DNA of 46,178 nucleotides, taken from NCBI GenBank assembly GCA_038247995.1, contig JBBRUG010000003.1, forward strand, positions 1 to 46,178. The letters are read 5' to 3'. A model generated the notes under the pieces. It had not been told where the DNA came from and did not search any database. It saw only the letters and a program-made list of their open reading frames with translations. This document shows positions 7,672 through 15,307 of the stretch, in pieces (the stretch's first letter is position 1; each line of letters begins with the position of its first letter). This DNA comes from JBBRUG01 sp038247995 (lineage in GTDB: Bacteria > Chloroflexota > Chloroflexia > Chloroflexales > Chloroflexaceae). A program made the position numbers and the translations under genes.

Positions 7672-8916
7672 CTACCCTACCGGACGTGGTCGGCCCATCG
7701 CCCGCCGCACGGCCCATCCGGCGAGATGCGCGCCGTGACGCACGTAGGCCAGGGGCAGCGCTCCGCCCAGGCGTGGGTAGAGCTGGCGCAGTTCGCGCGG
7801 CTCCGGCAATAGGGAGTGCCACAATGCGCCTAAACGCTCGCGGCCGGGATGGTACCAGGCCAACCGATGGCCGATACTCACTTCACCGCCGCAGAGCGCT
7901 AGCTGCGTTAGCGTTGCCTGCGTCACCAGCTTCTGAAGCGCCAGTGGCGTCTGGGCCACCAGCGCACCACGCACCGCTGGAGAAGCTAATGGCCCATACC
8001 AACGCTCAGCCAGCGCCAATGGCGCATAGAGCAAGCGACCCGCCTTGCATACCAGTGCCGGCGCTAGTGCCGCCGACCATCCAGCTTCATCTAATGTCCG
8101 CGCCACGAGCGCAATGTCATAGAGCTGAATCATGCGCAAGCGCCGGTTGTACAGGTTATGGCTAGTGTGCAACAGCAGATGAAGCATCAATGCAGCCGGC
8201 GCCGGAACGTAGCAATTGCCTGGTGCGTTTTCCAGATCGTTCCGCATTGCAAAGCGCTCCATCACCTTGCCGCCTGTCCCTAAAGGCTGCGGATCAGTCC
8301 ACAAGGCGGTCGTAATCTCAAGCTGCAAACCGCGCAGGCGCTCTGCCACATGCGTATGGATCTCCACCCCGCGTGGATTATCCGGGTGCTCGCCGGTCGC
8401 CAGCACTACCCGCCCGTCGCCCGCGTCGTAGGCTTTGTGGCGCAGCGAGGCCTCCGTCAGCCGATAGCCGAGTTGCTGCAAGATAGCCTCGACCGCGTCG
8501 GCAGCTTCCACCTGAACCAATAGATCAAGATCGGCCATCGGGCGTAGAGCCGGGTCGGCGTAGTACCCATTTATCAGTGCGGCGCCTTTCAATGTCATAA
8601 GCGCTACGCCTGCTGCGGTTGCGGCCTGCGCAAGCGCGTCGAGTTGAACCTGCATCAGCGCGATCCGCTGGCCGTTCAAGCGATACTGCTCGGCTAATTC
8701 CTCCTGAAGCGTCGTCGGCAATCCCGCCCAGAGCGCCGTACCCGGCAGGCGCGCGCCAAGCAACGGGCCGATCCCGTGGATCTGGATCGAGCGCCGCGCC
8801 GCCGCCCACGCCGACGCATCCCAGGTTCGTAGCGGCTCAAGATCTGCCGCAGCACCGCCCGCCATTGCCCACTGCGGCGGAGCGTCAAACGGATGTGTCA
8901 TCGACCATGCGCTCAT
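7672..8916 (-). CDS. nucleotidyltransferase-fold protein (PF14907 type)
   Basis: A 414-residue protein with the pattern LKGAALINGYY (from residue 109) followed by RPMADLDLLV (125-134), which is the helix plus D-x-D active site of the MNT/PolB-like nucleotidyltransferase fold in the uncharacterised NTP_transf_5 family. D129 and D131 are the expected metal ligands. An alpha-helical half follows with LHLLLHTSHNLY. Family knowledge: these proteins are found in exopolysaccharide and peptide loci together with HprK-like kinases, as here, but their substrate is unknown. The start overlaps the preceding GT4 stop as ATGA (8913-8916). Inference: with the HprK-like protein it may install and remove a nucleotidyl or phosphate group on a carrier or enzyme of the glycan pathway. 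Confidence 0.83.
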   Translation of the reverse strand: MSAWSMTHPFDAPPQWAMAGGAAADLEPLRTWDASAWAAARRSIQIHGIGPLLGARLPGTALWAGLPTTLQEELAEQYRLNGQRIALMQVQLDALAQAATAAGVALMTLKGAALINGYYADPALRPMADLDLLVQVEAADAVEAILQQLGYRLTEASLRHKAYDAGDGRVVLATGEHPDNPRGVEIHTHVAERLRGLQLEITTALWTDPQPLGTGGKVMERFAMRNDLENAPGNCYVPAPAALMLHLLLHTSHNLYNRRLRMIQLYDIALVARTLDEAGWSAALAPALVCKAGRLLYAPLALAERWYGPLASPAVRGALVAQTPLALQKLVTQATLTQLALCGGEVSIGHRLAWYHPGRERLGALWHSLLPEPRELRQLYPRLGGALPLAYVRHGAHLAGWAVRRAMGRPRPVG

Positions 8917-10067
8917 AGCGACTCCTGCGGCAGGGTGGCGCTACCCCGTGCTGTAACCTCCTGAAGCACCGTTCGATAAACGGCCAGCGTCTCGCTCGCG
9001 GCGCGCTGCCACGAAAAGTGCGCCGCCCGTTCGATCCCGGCTGCGCCTAACCGCTCACGTAACGCGTCATCGGTCAGCAGACGTTCCAGGCCGGCAGCGA
9101 TCGCCGCAACACTGCGCGCCTCAACCTGCAACGCTGCCGGCCCCGCCACTTCAACCAGTGCGGGTGTGGTGGAGATCAGGGTCGGCGTGCCGCAAGCCAT
9201 GGCCTCGATCACCGGCAAGCCAAAGCCTTCGTACAACGAGGGAAAGGTAAACGCCGCCGCCGCACCATAGAGCGCCGGCAGATCGGCGCGCGATACATAG
9301 CCGAGAAAGCGCACGTCGTCGGCGCAACCCAAGCGATCCGCAGTTGCATAGATCGGTTGCACCTGCCACCCCGGCGCACCCACGATCACCAGCGTGTGGT
9401 CGATTGTTCCACGCGTCCGCAATGACGCCCAGGCTTCGATCAGCCGCACCAGGTTTTTGCGTGGCTCAAGCGTGCCGACATAGAGCACGTATGGGCCGTG
9501 CAGCCGATAGCGTGCGCGCACCTCGGCCTGCGTCGCGACAGATGCCGGCCGGAAACAGGGCGCCGCAGCCCCCGGCACAACCACCACCCGTTCGGCAGGC
9601 ACGCGCAGCAGGCGCATGATGTCGACCCGCGCCTGTTTCGAAACGGTGATCACGCGTGCGGCGCGCCGCGCCACTAACGGGATCAAGGGACGGATCAAGA
9701 CCTGCTTGCGCCAGGGATGATGCTGTGGCATAAGGCTTAGGGTCATGTCATGGATCGTTACGACATAAGGGCATGGGCTGCGCAACGGCCCAATCGAGTT
9801 TGGATAGTGACAGATCTCGGGTCGCAGTTCCGCCAGTTGGCGCGGCAAAAGCATCTGCATCCAGAGCATCCGGCTCGGAAATGGCCGCCAGGCGTCGTGC
9901 AGGCCGTGCAGGCTACCGACCTGCGCCGAGTGGTAGGGTCGGTTCGCCAGGAGCAAGTACTCGTGTTCAGCCTCGCTCTGCGCCATACTCAGCAAGAGTT
10001 GAAGCGTGTAGGTGCCGACGCCCGAAGGATGCGTGCCGACGGAGGTGATCTCATAGCCGATGCGCAT
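8913..10067 (-). CDS. GT4-family glycosyltransferase, mannosyltransferase-like
   Basis: A 384-residue GT-B enzyme. Visible: GTHPSGVGTYTLQLL near the N-terminus (acceptor side), YVVTIHDM at about 101-108, VITVSKQAR at 139-147, VLYVGTLEPRKNLVRLIEAW at about 194-213, and E280...E288 in YEGFGLPVIEA, the donor E-x7-E motif. This set is the classical pattern of WbaZ/MtfB-like mannosyltransferases that act on polyprenyl-linked O-antigen or capsule repeat units. The gene overlaps the O-antigen-ligase-like gene upstream by 17 bases and the nucleotidyltransferase downstream by four. Mannose as donor is only an inference. Confidence 0.9.
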   Translation of the reverse strand: MRIGYEITSVGTHPSGVGTYTLQLLLSMAQSEAEHEYLLLANRPYHSAQVGSLHGLHDAWRPFPSRMLWMQMLLPRQLAELRPEICHYPNSIGPLRSPCPYVVTIHDMTLSLMPQHHPWRKQVLIRPLIPLVARRAARVITVSKQARVDIMRLLRVPAERVVVVPGAAAPCFRPASVATQAEVRARYRLHGPYVLYVGTLEPRKNLVRLIEAWASLRTRGTIDHTLVIVGAPGWQVQPIYATADRLGCADDVRFLGYVSRADLPALYGAAAAFTFPSLYEGFGLPVIEAMACGTPTLISTTPALVEVAGPAALQVEARSVAAIAAGLERLLTDDALRERLGAAGIERAAHFSWQRAASETLAVYRTVLQEVTARGSATLPQESL

Positions 10068-11817
10068 AGATAACCCCTTGCCCAGTGCGATCCGGGCGCT
10101 GGATCAGCCCGAACATAACCCATAGCAACGCATAGGTTGGTGTAAAGGCCAGAAAAACATCGAGCAGACCGTGGACCAAAAACGCGCCCAGGCCGATCAG
10201 CGCAGCTACCGGCAGGATCGCCGCCCAGGTTCCAGGTTCCAACTCCCGCAAACTCTGCCATCCCGTTCGCAGCCCCGCCCCGCTCAAGAAGAGAAATGCG
10301 CCTAAACCGAACAAGCCTGCGCCGGTGAGCAGTTCGAGGTACAAATTGTTCGTATGCACCCGGTCATCAAAGACAGCCATCCCCAGGGCCGGCCCATAGA
10401 CATGGCGAAAAGCGTCGGGGCCGATGCCAAGTAACGGTCGCTCACGCCAGAACGCCAGCGCCACGCCCCAAAGCTCGCGCCGGGGCGGCGGACCAGGCTG
10501 CATCGCGATCGTGCGCGGCGTTGTCGGCGGCTCGATACCGGGTTGCGGCGCAGTACGCACCGCTTCACCACGCACCGCAACCGGCACCTCCGCCGGCGGA
10601 ACACCCATCTGGCTGAACCAACCTCGCCCGATATACTCGCGCACAACATCCCACACCAGGATGTATTCACCCGCCTCAAGCGGCGCCTGCACGATCGCTT
10701 CAAGCGCAATTGTCTCACCGGGTTGCACCCGCTGCGGCAGCGCCGTTCGGCGACCCTCGAAACGCACCATCGCCCCGCTTGCCGCATCGATCCAGTGATA
10801 CGCCAGACGTACCGGGCGTGAACCCTCCGCTTCCCAGACAACCCGCCCGTCATTCTCCAGTTCAATCGGTACACGCCGTACTTCATTCGGCGCCATCGGC
10901 GCAACGCCCGTGGGTCGGTAGATCGCACCATACCAGCGCGCCACATCCGGCTCACTTAACCGCAGCCGAACGGTTGGGTTGAGCACAATCAACGCCAGCA
11001 CCAGCGTGATCAATCCGCCACTCAGTAGCGTCGCCCGCCGCGCATGACCCAGGCAGGCCCACGCCAGTATGGGTGTAGCAAGCAACACGAGCGCACAGAC
11101 CACAAATGCCGCCCGGCTGTAGGTGAGCAGGGCCGCAAAAAGCAACAACGCCGCCAGCACCGCGCAAAGAAGCGTCCCCAAACGTGTGCGCCGCGTGATC
11201 GCCGTCAATAACGCGAGTGGGAGTAACGCCTCAAAGTACATCGCGGCCGTGTTGGCATAACTAAAGGTGCCGCTCAAGCGCAGCAGGCCACCCATATAGG
11301 TGTTCTCGGTTTTGAAAACGGCCAGCACACGCTGCATCAGCGCTGTGTCGCTCAATTCGAGTAACCCCAGCGCAGCACTCATTCCTGCGCCCCCCAGCAA
11401 CGCGCTGCCCAACAACCGGGCCGCCTGCTCACCATCACGCCATACCGTATCGGCCACCACAAAGGCGAGCACAAAGCCCTGGATCTGGCGCAAGGCAAAC
11501 TTGAGCCCACCAATCCGCTGATCACCGGCCAGGAGTGCGCTCACCAGCAAGCTGCATATAAAGATCCCACCGCCGATAAGCAACCAGCGCGGCACCGCCG
11601 GCCAACGCCCTTCAGCAAGTAGCCGTGCGCCCCAAAGCGCAATGCTGAGCCCAATCAGCAACTCAACATTCGTCAGCGTAAGCACACCCAACGCAATGCC
11701 GGTGGTGAGCTCGAAGGGCAAGAGTATGAGGCTGATAAGCAGCGTGATGCGCAACGTTGCGCCAATTTGGAGAGTCAGGCGATCAACCAAAGTAGCTTGT
11801 GCTGCCGCGCACTGCAC
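10051..11817 (-). CDS. O-antigen ligase/polymerase-like membrane protein (Wzy_C) with extracytoplasmic Ig-like insert
   Basis: A 588-residue protein with about a dozen membrane helices (from residue 22 to the C-terminus). TYSRAAF (232-238), RPLLGIGPDAF (460-470) and HTNNLYLE (488-495) are the Wzy_C landmarks of O-antigen ligases and polymerases. Between them, at about 313-445, where the large periplasmic loop belongs, lies an extra soluble beta-rich block with RVPIELENDGRVVW, AYHWID and EAGEYILVWDVV. It resembles the NBR1-type Ig-like domains that bind surfaces or glycans in actinobacterial and chloroflexi proteins. The start codon is a GTG without a good Shine-Dalgarno; a later TTG is possible. 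It is first in the operon and would polymerise or ligate the glycan outside the membrane. Confidence 0.85.
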   Translation of the reverse strand: MQCAAAQATLVDRLTLQIGATLRITLLISLILLPFELTTGIALGVLTLTNVELLIGLSIALWGARLLAEGRWPAVPRWLLIGGGIFICSLLVSALLAGDQRIGGLKFALRQIQGFVLAFVVADTVWRDGEQAARLLGSALLGGAGMSAALGLLELSDTALMQRVLAVFKTENTYMGGLLRLSGTFSYANTAAMYFEALLPLALLTAITRRTRLGTLLCAVLAALLLFAALLTYSRAAFVVCALVLLATPILAWACLGHARRATLLSGGLITLVLALIVLNPTVRLRLSEPDVARWYGAIYRPTGVAPMAPNEVRRVPIELENDGRVVWEAEGSRPVRLAYHWIDAASGAMVRFEGRRTALPQRVQPGETIALEAIVQAPLEAGEYILVWDVVREYIGRGWFSQMGVPPAEVPVAVRGEAVRTAPQPGIEPPTTPRTIAMQPGPPPRRELWGVALAFWRERPLLGIGPDAFRHVYGPALGMAVFDDRVHTNNLYLELLTGAGLFGLGAFLFLSGAGLRTGWQSLRELEPGTWAAILPVAALIGLGAFLVHGLLDVFLAFTPTYALLWVMFGLIQRPDRTGQGVIYAHRL

Positions 11818-11872
11818 GACAGATTAAGTATGGTGGGTAGAGCGTTAGCCGAGGAGTTTATGGGATAACAAT

Positions 11873-11901
11873 ATTGTACGAGGCCAGGCAGGGTTTGTCT
11901 A
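11873..11901 (-). promoter_or_regulatory. putative sigma-70 promoter of the glycan operon
   Basis: On the minus strand TAGACA (11901-11896), a 17-base spacer and TACAAT (11878-11873). The predicted start is near 11866, giving a leader of about 50 bases before the GTG of the O-antigen-ligase-like gene. Five of six bases match the consensus in each box. Confidence 0.55.
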
Positions 11902-11943
11902 TGCGAGATTCTCCTTAGTTGCTTGACACACTGAAGCTAAGGG

Positions 11944-14900
11944 ATGGGAGTACCCCTTGACGGCGGCGGACACATGGGTCCGCCCATAAACACAGCGCTC
12001 GTCAACGATAGCCTGGTTGAAGGCGCCGAAACCTTCGCCCTCGGCTTTGGCACGCCTACCGGCCCGGCTACGGCAAGCGGCACCCATACCGTTACCATCA
12101 TCGATAATGATACCGCCACCGTCGGCTTCGCCACCGCGAGCGGCACGGCAGCCGAAGACACCACACCCTACAGCGTCAATGCCGTCCTCACCATCACCAG
12201 CGACCCGGTCGGCGGTTCGCTTGCCGGCACTGTTTCCGTGCCCGTCACCAACACGCCCGATACGGCCGTCACGCCCGCCGACTACACGGCGGCGAACAGT
12301 GTCACCTTCGCCGCCGGCGCAACCACTGCCGCCACCCAGCCGGTGAATGTGGCCATTGTGAACGACCAGCTTGTCGAGGGCGCCGAGACGTTCGACCTCG
12401 GCTTCGGCCCTTCCACCGGCCCGGCGACGGCCGCCGGCAGCCACGCCGTGACGATCACCGACAACGACACAGCTACAGTTAGCTTCAGCAGCGCCACCGG
12501 CACCGTAGCTGAGAACGCCGGCCCCTACGTCGGCAGCGCAGTGCTTAGCCTCACCATCAGCGGAACCGGCCCGGCCGAACTGGCCCGCGCCATAAGCGTA
12601 ACCGTGGGCGATACGCCCGACACGGCAACCACGCCCGCCGACTACACGCGTACCACCAACAGCGTCACCTTCGCCGTCGGCGCGGTTAATGCCGCTACCC
12701 AGCCGGTGAATGTGACCATTGTGGACAATCTTGTTGCCGATGGCGACCGAGAATTCGATCTCACCCTCGGCGTCGTCACCGGCCCGGCCGCCACCGCTGC
12801 GCCGACCACACAGACAGTGACGATTGTCGATGACGATATACCCGGCGTTCAACTGAGCAAGGTCACCGCAGCCGTTACCGAGGGCGGCGCCGACGATAGC
12901 TACACCGTGCGCCTCGCCAGCCAACCCACCGCCGATGTTACCGTGCAACTGGCGTTTGATAACGCCCAACTGCAACTCAACGGCGGCAGCCCGCCCCTCA
13001 CGCTGATCTTCACCGACGCCAATTGGGCTACCGCGCAAACTGTCACCGTGGCCGCCCTGGACGATCAACTCGTTGAAGGCGAGCACAGCGCGACGATCAC
13101 CGCTACCGTCACCAGCAGCGACACGGGGTACAACAACCTGCCCGCCGATCCGGTTGCCGTGACCGTCACCGACAACGATAGCGCCAATGTCACCCTGACC
13201 GGCCCGACCAGTGTGGTTGAAGACGCTGGTACGTATGCCGCCACGCTGACGCTCAACTTCGTCACCACGGGCAGCGGCCCAGCGGCCCTCGCGATCCCGC
13301 TGGAGGCGCGCTTCGCCGTAAAAGACGGGACTGCCGTGGTTAGCGACGACTACACGCTGGCCACCCCAACCGCCACTTTCACTGTCGGTGCAACCGACGG
13401 CGACACTCAACCCGTTACCGTCACGATCATCGACGACCAACTCGTTGAGGGCGCCGAAACCTTCGACCTCCAACTCACTGCCGTTGACGCGCCCGGCACG
13501 GTCGGCGCGACGAGCGAACTGAGCGTGACAATTACCGATAACGACAGCGCTGCGCTCAGCTTCAGCGCGCCCACAGCCAATGTCGCCGAGGATGCCGGAA
13601 CGCATACCGCGACAGTCGAACTTACGCTCACCACAAGCGGCAGCGGCCCGGCCGAACTGGCGCTCCCGGTTACCGTCGCGCTGAGCGACACGCCCGGTAC
13701 GGCGCTCACCCCCGACGACTACACATTGGACACGCTGGAAGTCACCTTTGCCGTTGGCACAGGCGCAGGCGCAACGCAGCCCGTTAGCGTCACCATCGTC
13801 GCTGACTTCCTCGTCGAGGGCGCCGAAACCTTCACTCTCGCCTTTGGAACGCCTGTCGGCCCAGCCACAGCGAGCGGCACGCAGGTCGTCACCATCATCG
13901 ACAACGACACCGCCGGCCTGATCATCGCGCCCACCGGCCTGGACGTGAGCGAGTCCAGCACGACAGCAAGCATCAGCGCCCAACTGGCCTCGCAACCAAC
14001 CAGCGCTGTCACCCTGGAACTGAGCTTCGCCAATGCGCAAATCCAGCTTAACGGGGGCAGCGCGCCGCTGAGCGTTACCTTCACTCCAGCCAACTGGGAC
14101 GTAACCCAAACCATCACCGTATCCGCCGTCAATGACGCCCTGGTCGAGGGTGAGCACACCAGTTCAATCAGCGCAACTATCAGCAGCGCCGATCCGGATT
14201 ACAACAACCCAACCAGTACTTCGCTCACCGTTACCATCACAGACAACGACACGGCCGAAGTGCGCTTCACCGCGCCGACCGCCGGCGTTGCCGAAGATGC
14301 CGGGAGCTACATCGCAACCGTCGAGCTACGCCTGACGATCGACAGCGATCTGCCCAGCGCAACCGGCGCGCTCGCCGATGCTGTCATTGTGGCGCTTACC
14401 GCCCAGGACGGCACGGCAACGAGTCCCGCCGACTACCAACTTGGCACCAACGAGGTCGCCTTCCTGGCCGGCGCCGCCGATGGGGCAACCCAACCAGTCA
14501 CCGTGACGATTGTGGACAACACAATTGTCACCGCCGACAGCGACTTTACACTTGGCTTCGGTGTACTAACCGGCCCGGCCACGGCAATCGGCACACAACT
14601 CGTCACTATCACCAACGACGATGTTGCGCCACCGAGCAGCCTGAATCTATACTTGCCGCTGATCGGGATTGTGCCGCCGAGCTATCCCGATCTTGTCGTC
14701 CAGCAGATCGCATCAGGCAATGGTGTTTTGGAGGTCACGATCACCAATACCGGTGCTGCGCCGACCACCGCGCCGTTCTGGGTCGATCTCTACATCAACC
14801 CGCGTGAACTGCCCACAGCTGTAAACCAGATCTGGCCGACCCTGGCCGATCGCGGCGCAGCCTGGGGTGTCACCGCGTCCATCCCAGCGGGTGAATCGCT

Positions 14901-15291
14901 TACCCTGCGCCTCGGCGACACCTTCTTCCGCTCCGGAGTGAGCAATGTAGGCGGGCCGATTGCCGCCGGTACGCTGGTGGCCGTCCAGGTCGACTCGGCC
15001 AATGCCGAAACCACCTACGGCAACATCCTGGAAAGCCACGAAGTGAGCGGCGGCGCCTACAACAATCTGCGCTCCACCACCCTTGTCGCGCCGGCCACTA
15101 CAGGCAGCAGCCTACAGCAATTGCCCGCTCTAGACAAACTACCACCGCGCCCTCCTCCCGGCGCTTCAGCGCCGGGCACCGCCCCCGCGCCGGGCACCGC
15201 CCCCGCGCCGGGCACCGCCCCCGCGCCGGGCACCACCCCCTCCCCCAGCGCTTCAGCGCCGGGCAGCAATTCGCGCCGCGAGCAGATCTAA
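11944..15291 (+). CDS. Calx-beta repeat surface protein, 5'-truncated
   Basis: A 1115-residue open frame. It has one partial and seven fuller Calx-beta-type repeats, each ending in a TIxDND turn and containing an LVEGAETF- or LVEGEH-like strand (Ca-binding, extracellular beta-sandwich). A YLPLIG segment follows at about 905, then a CARDB-like domain (DLVVQQIASGN onward), and a Pro/Ala/Gly-rich tail of PAPGTA hexapeptides. There is no signal peptide: the frame opens inside a repeat, right after a palindromic element (11965-11984), with an in-frame stop six bases upstream and no usable Shine-Dalgarno. Either the 5' end has been lost or the gene is a pseudogene. If intact it would be an adhesin-like exported protein. 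The 3' end is 16 bases from the next gene, suggesting one transcript. Confidence 0.8.
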   Translation: MGVPLDGGGHMGPPINTALVNDSLVEGAETFALGFGTPTGPATASGTHTVTIIDNDTATVGFATASGTAAEDTTPYSVNAVLTITSDPVGGSLAGTVSVPVTNTPDTAVTPADYTAANSVTFAAGATTAATQPVNVAIVNDQLVEGAETFDLGFGPSTGPATAAGSHAVTITDNDTATVSFSSATGTVAENAGPYVGSAVLSLTISGTGPAELARAISVTVGDTPDTATTPADYTRTTNSVTFAVGAVNAATQPVNVTIVDNLVADGDREFDLTLGVVTGPAATAAPTTQTVTIVDDDIPGVQLSKVTAAVTEGGADDSYTVRLASQPTADVTVQLAFDNAQLQLNGGSPPLTLIFTDANWATAQTVTVAALDDQLVEGEHSATITATVTSSDTGYNNLPADPVAVTVTDNDSANVTLTGPTSVVEDAGTYAATLTLNFVTTGSGPAALAIPLEARFAVKDGTAVVSDDYTLATPTATFTVGATDGDTQPVTVTIIDDQLVEGAETFDLQLTAVDAPGTVGATSELSVTITDNDSAALSFSAPTANVAEDAGTHTATVELTLTTSGSGPAELALPVTVALSDTPGTALTPDDYTLDTLEVTFAVGTGAGATQPVSVTIVADFLVEGAETFTLAFGTPVGPATASGTQVVTIIDNDTAGLIIAPTGLDVSESSTTASISAQLASQPTSAVTLELSFANAQIQLNGGSAPLSVTFTPANWDVTQTITVSAVNDALVEGEHTSSISATISSADPDYNNPTSTSLTVTITDNDTAEVRFTAPTAGVAEDAGSYIATVELRLTIDSDLPSATGALADAVIVALTAQDGTATSPADYQLGTNEVAFLAGAADGATQPVTVTIVDNTIVTADSDFTLGFGVLTGPATAIGTQLVTITNDDVAPPSSLNLYLPLIGIVPPSYPDLVVQQIASGNGVLEVTITNTGAAPTTAPFWVDLYINPRELPTAVNQIWPTLADRGAAWGVTASIPAGESLTLRLGDTFFRSGVSNVGGPIAAGTLVAVQVDSANAETTYGNILESHEVSGGAYNNLRSTTLVAPATTGSSLQQLPALDKLPPRPPPGASAPGTAPAPGTAPAPGTAPAPGTTPSPSASAPGSNSRREQI
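11965..11984. repeat. REP-like palindrome at the breakpoint of the Calx-beta gene
   Basis: GGCGGAC, a six-base loop ACATGG, then GTCCGCC: a perfect 7-bp stem. Similar CATGGGTCCGCCC palindromes are scattered in intergenic DNA of several Chloroflexota (from memory, not checked). It sits exactly where the recognisable Calx-beta coding sequence begins. Confidence 0.6.
15171..15242 (+). repeat. 18-base coding tandem repeat (PAPGTA hexapeptide)
   Basis: Four near-identical copies of an 18-base unit, GCGCCGGGCACCGCCCCC, encode PAPGTA repeats at the C-terminus of the Calx-beta protein. Likely a flexible wall-spanning or linker segment, prone to slippage. Confidence 0.85.
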
Positions 15292-15307
15292 CCTAATGAG
15301 GAACGCG

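Noticed and set aside
11899..14157. Long antisense open frame (about 750 codons) opposite the Calx-beta gene
   Set aside because: Glycine/valine-rich shadow caused by codon bias of the repeats; the plus frame has real Calx-beta motifs, the minus frame has none.
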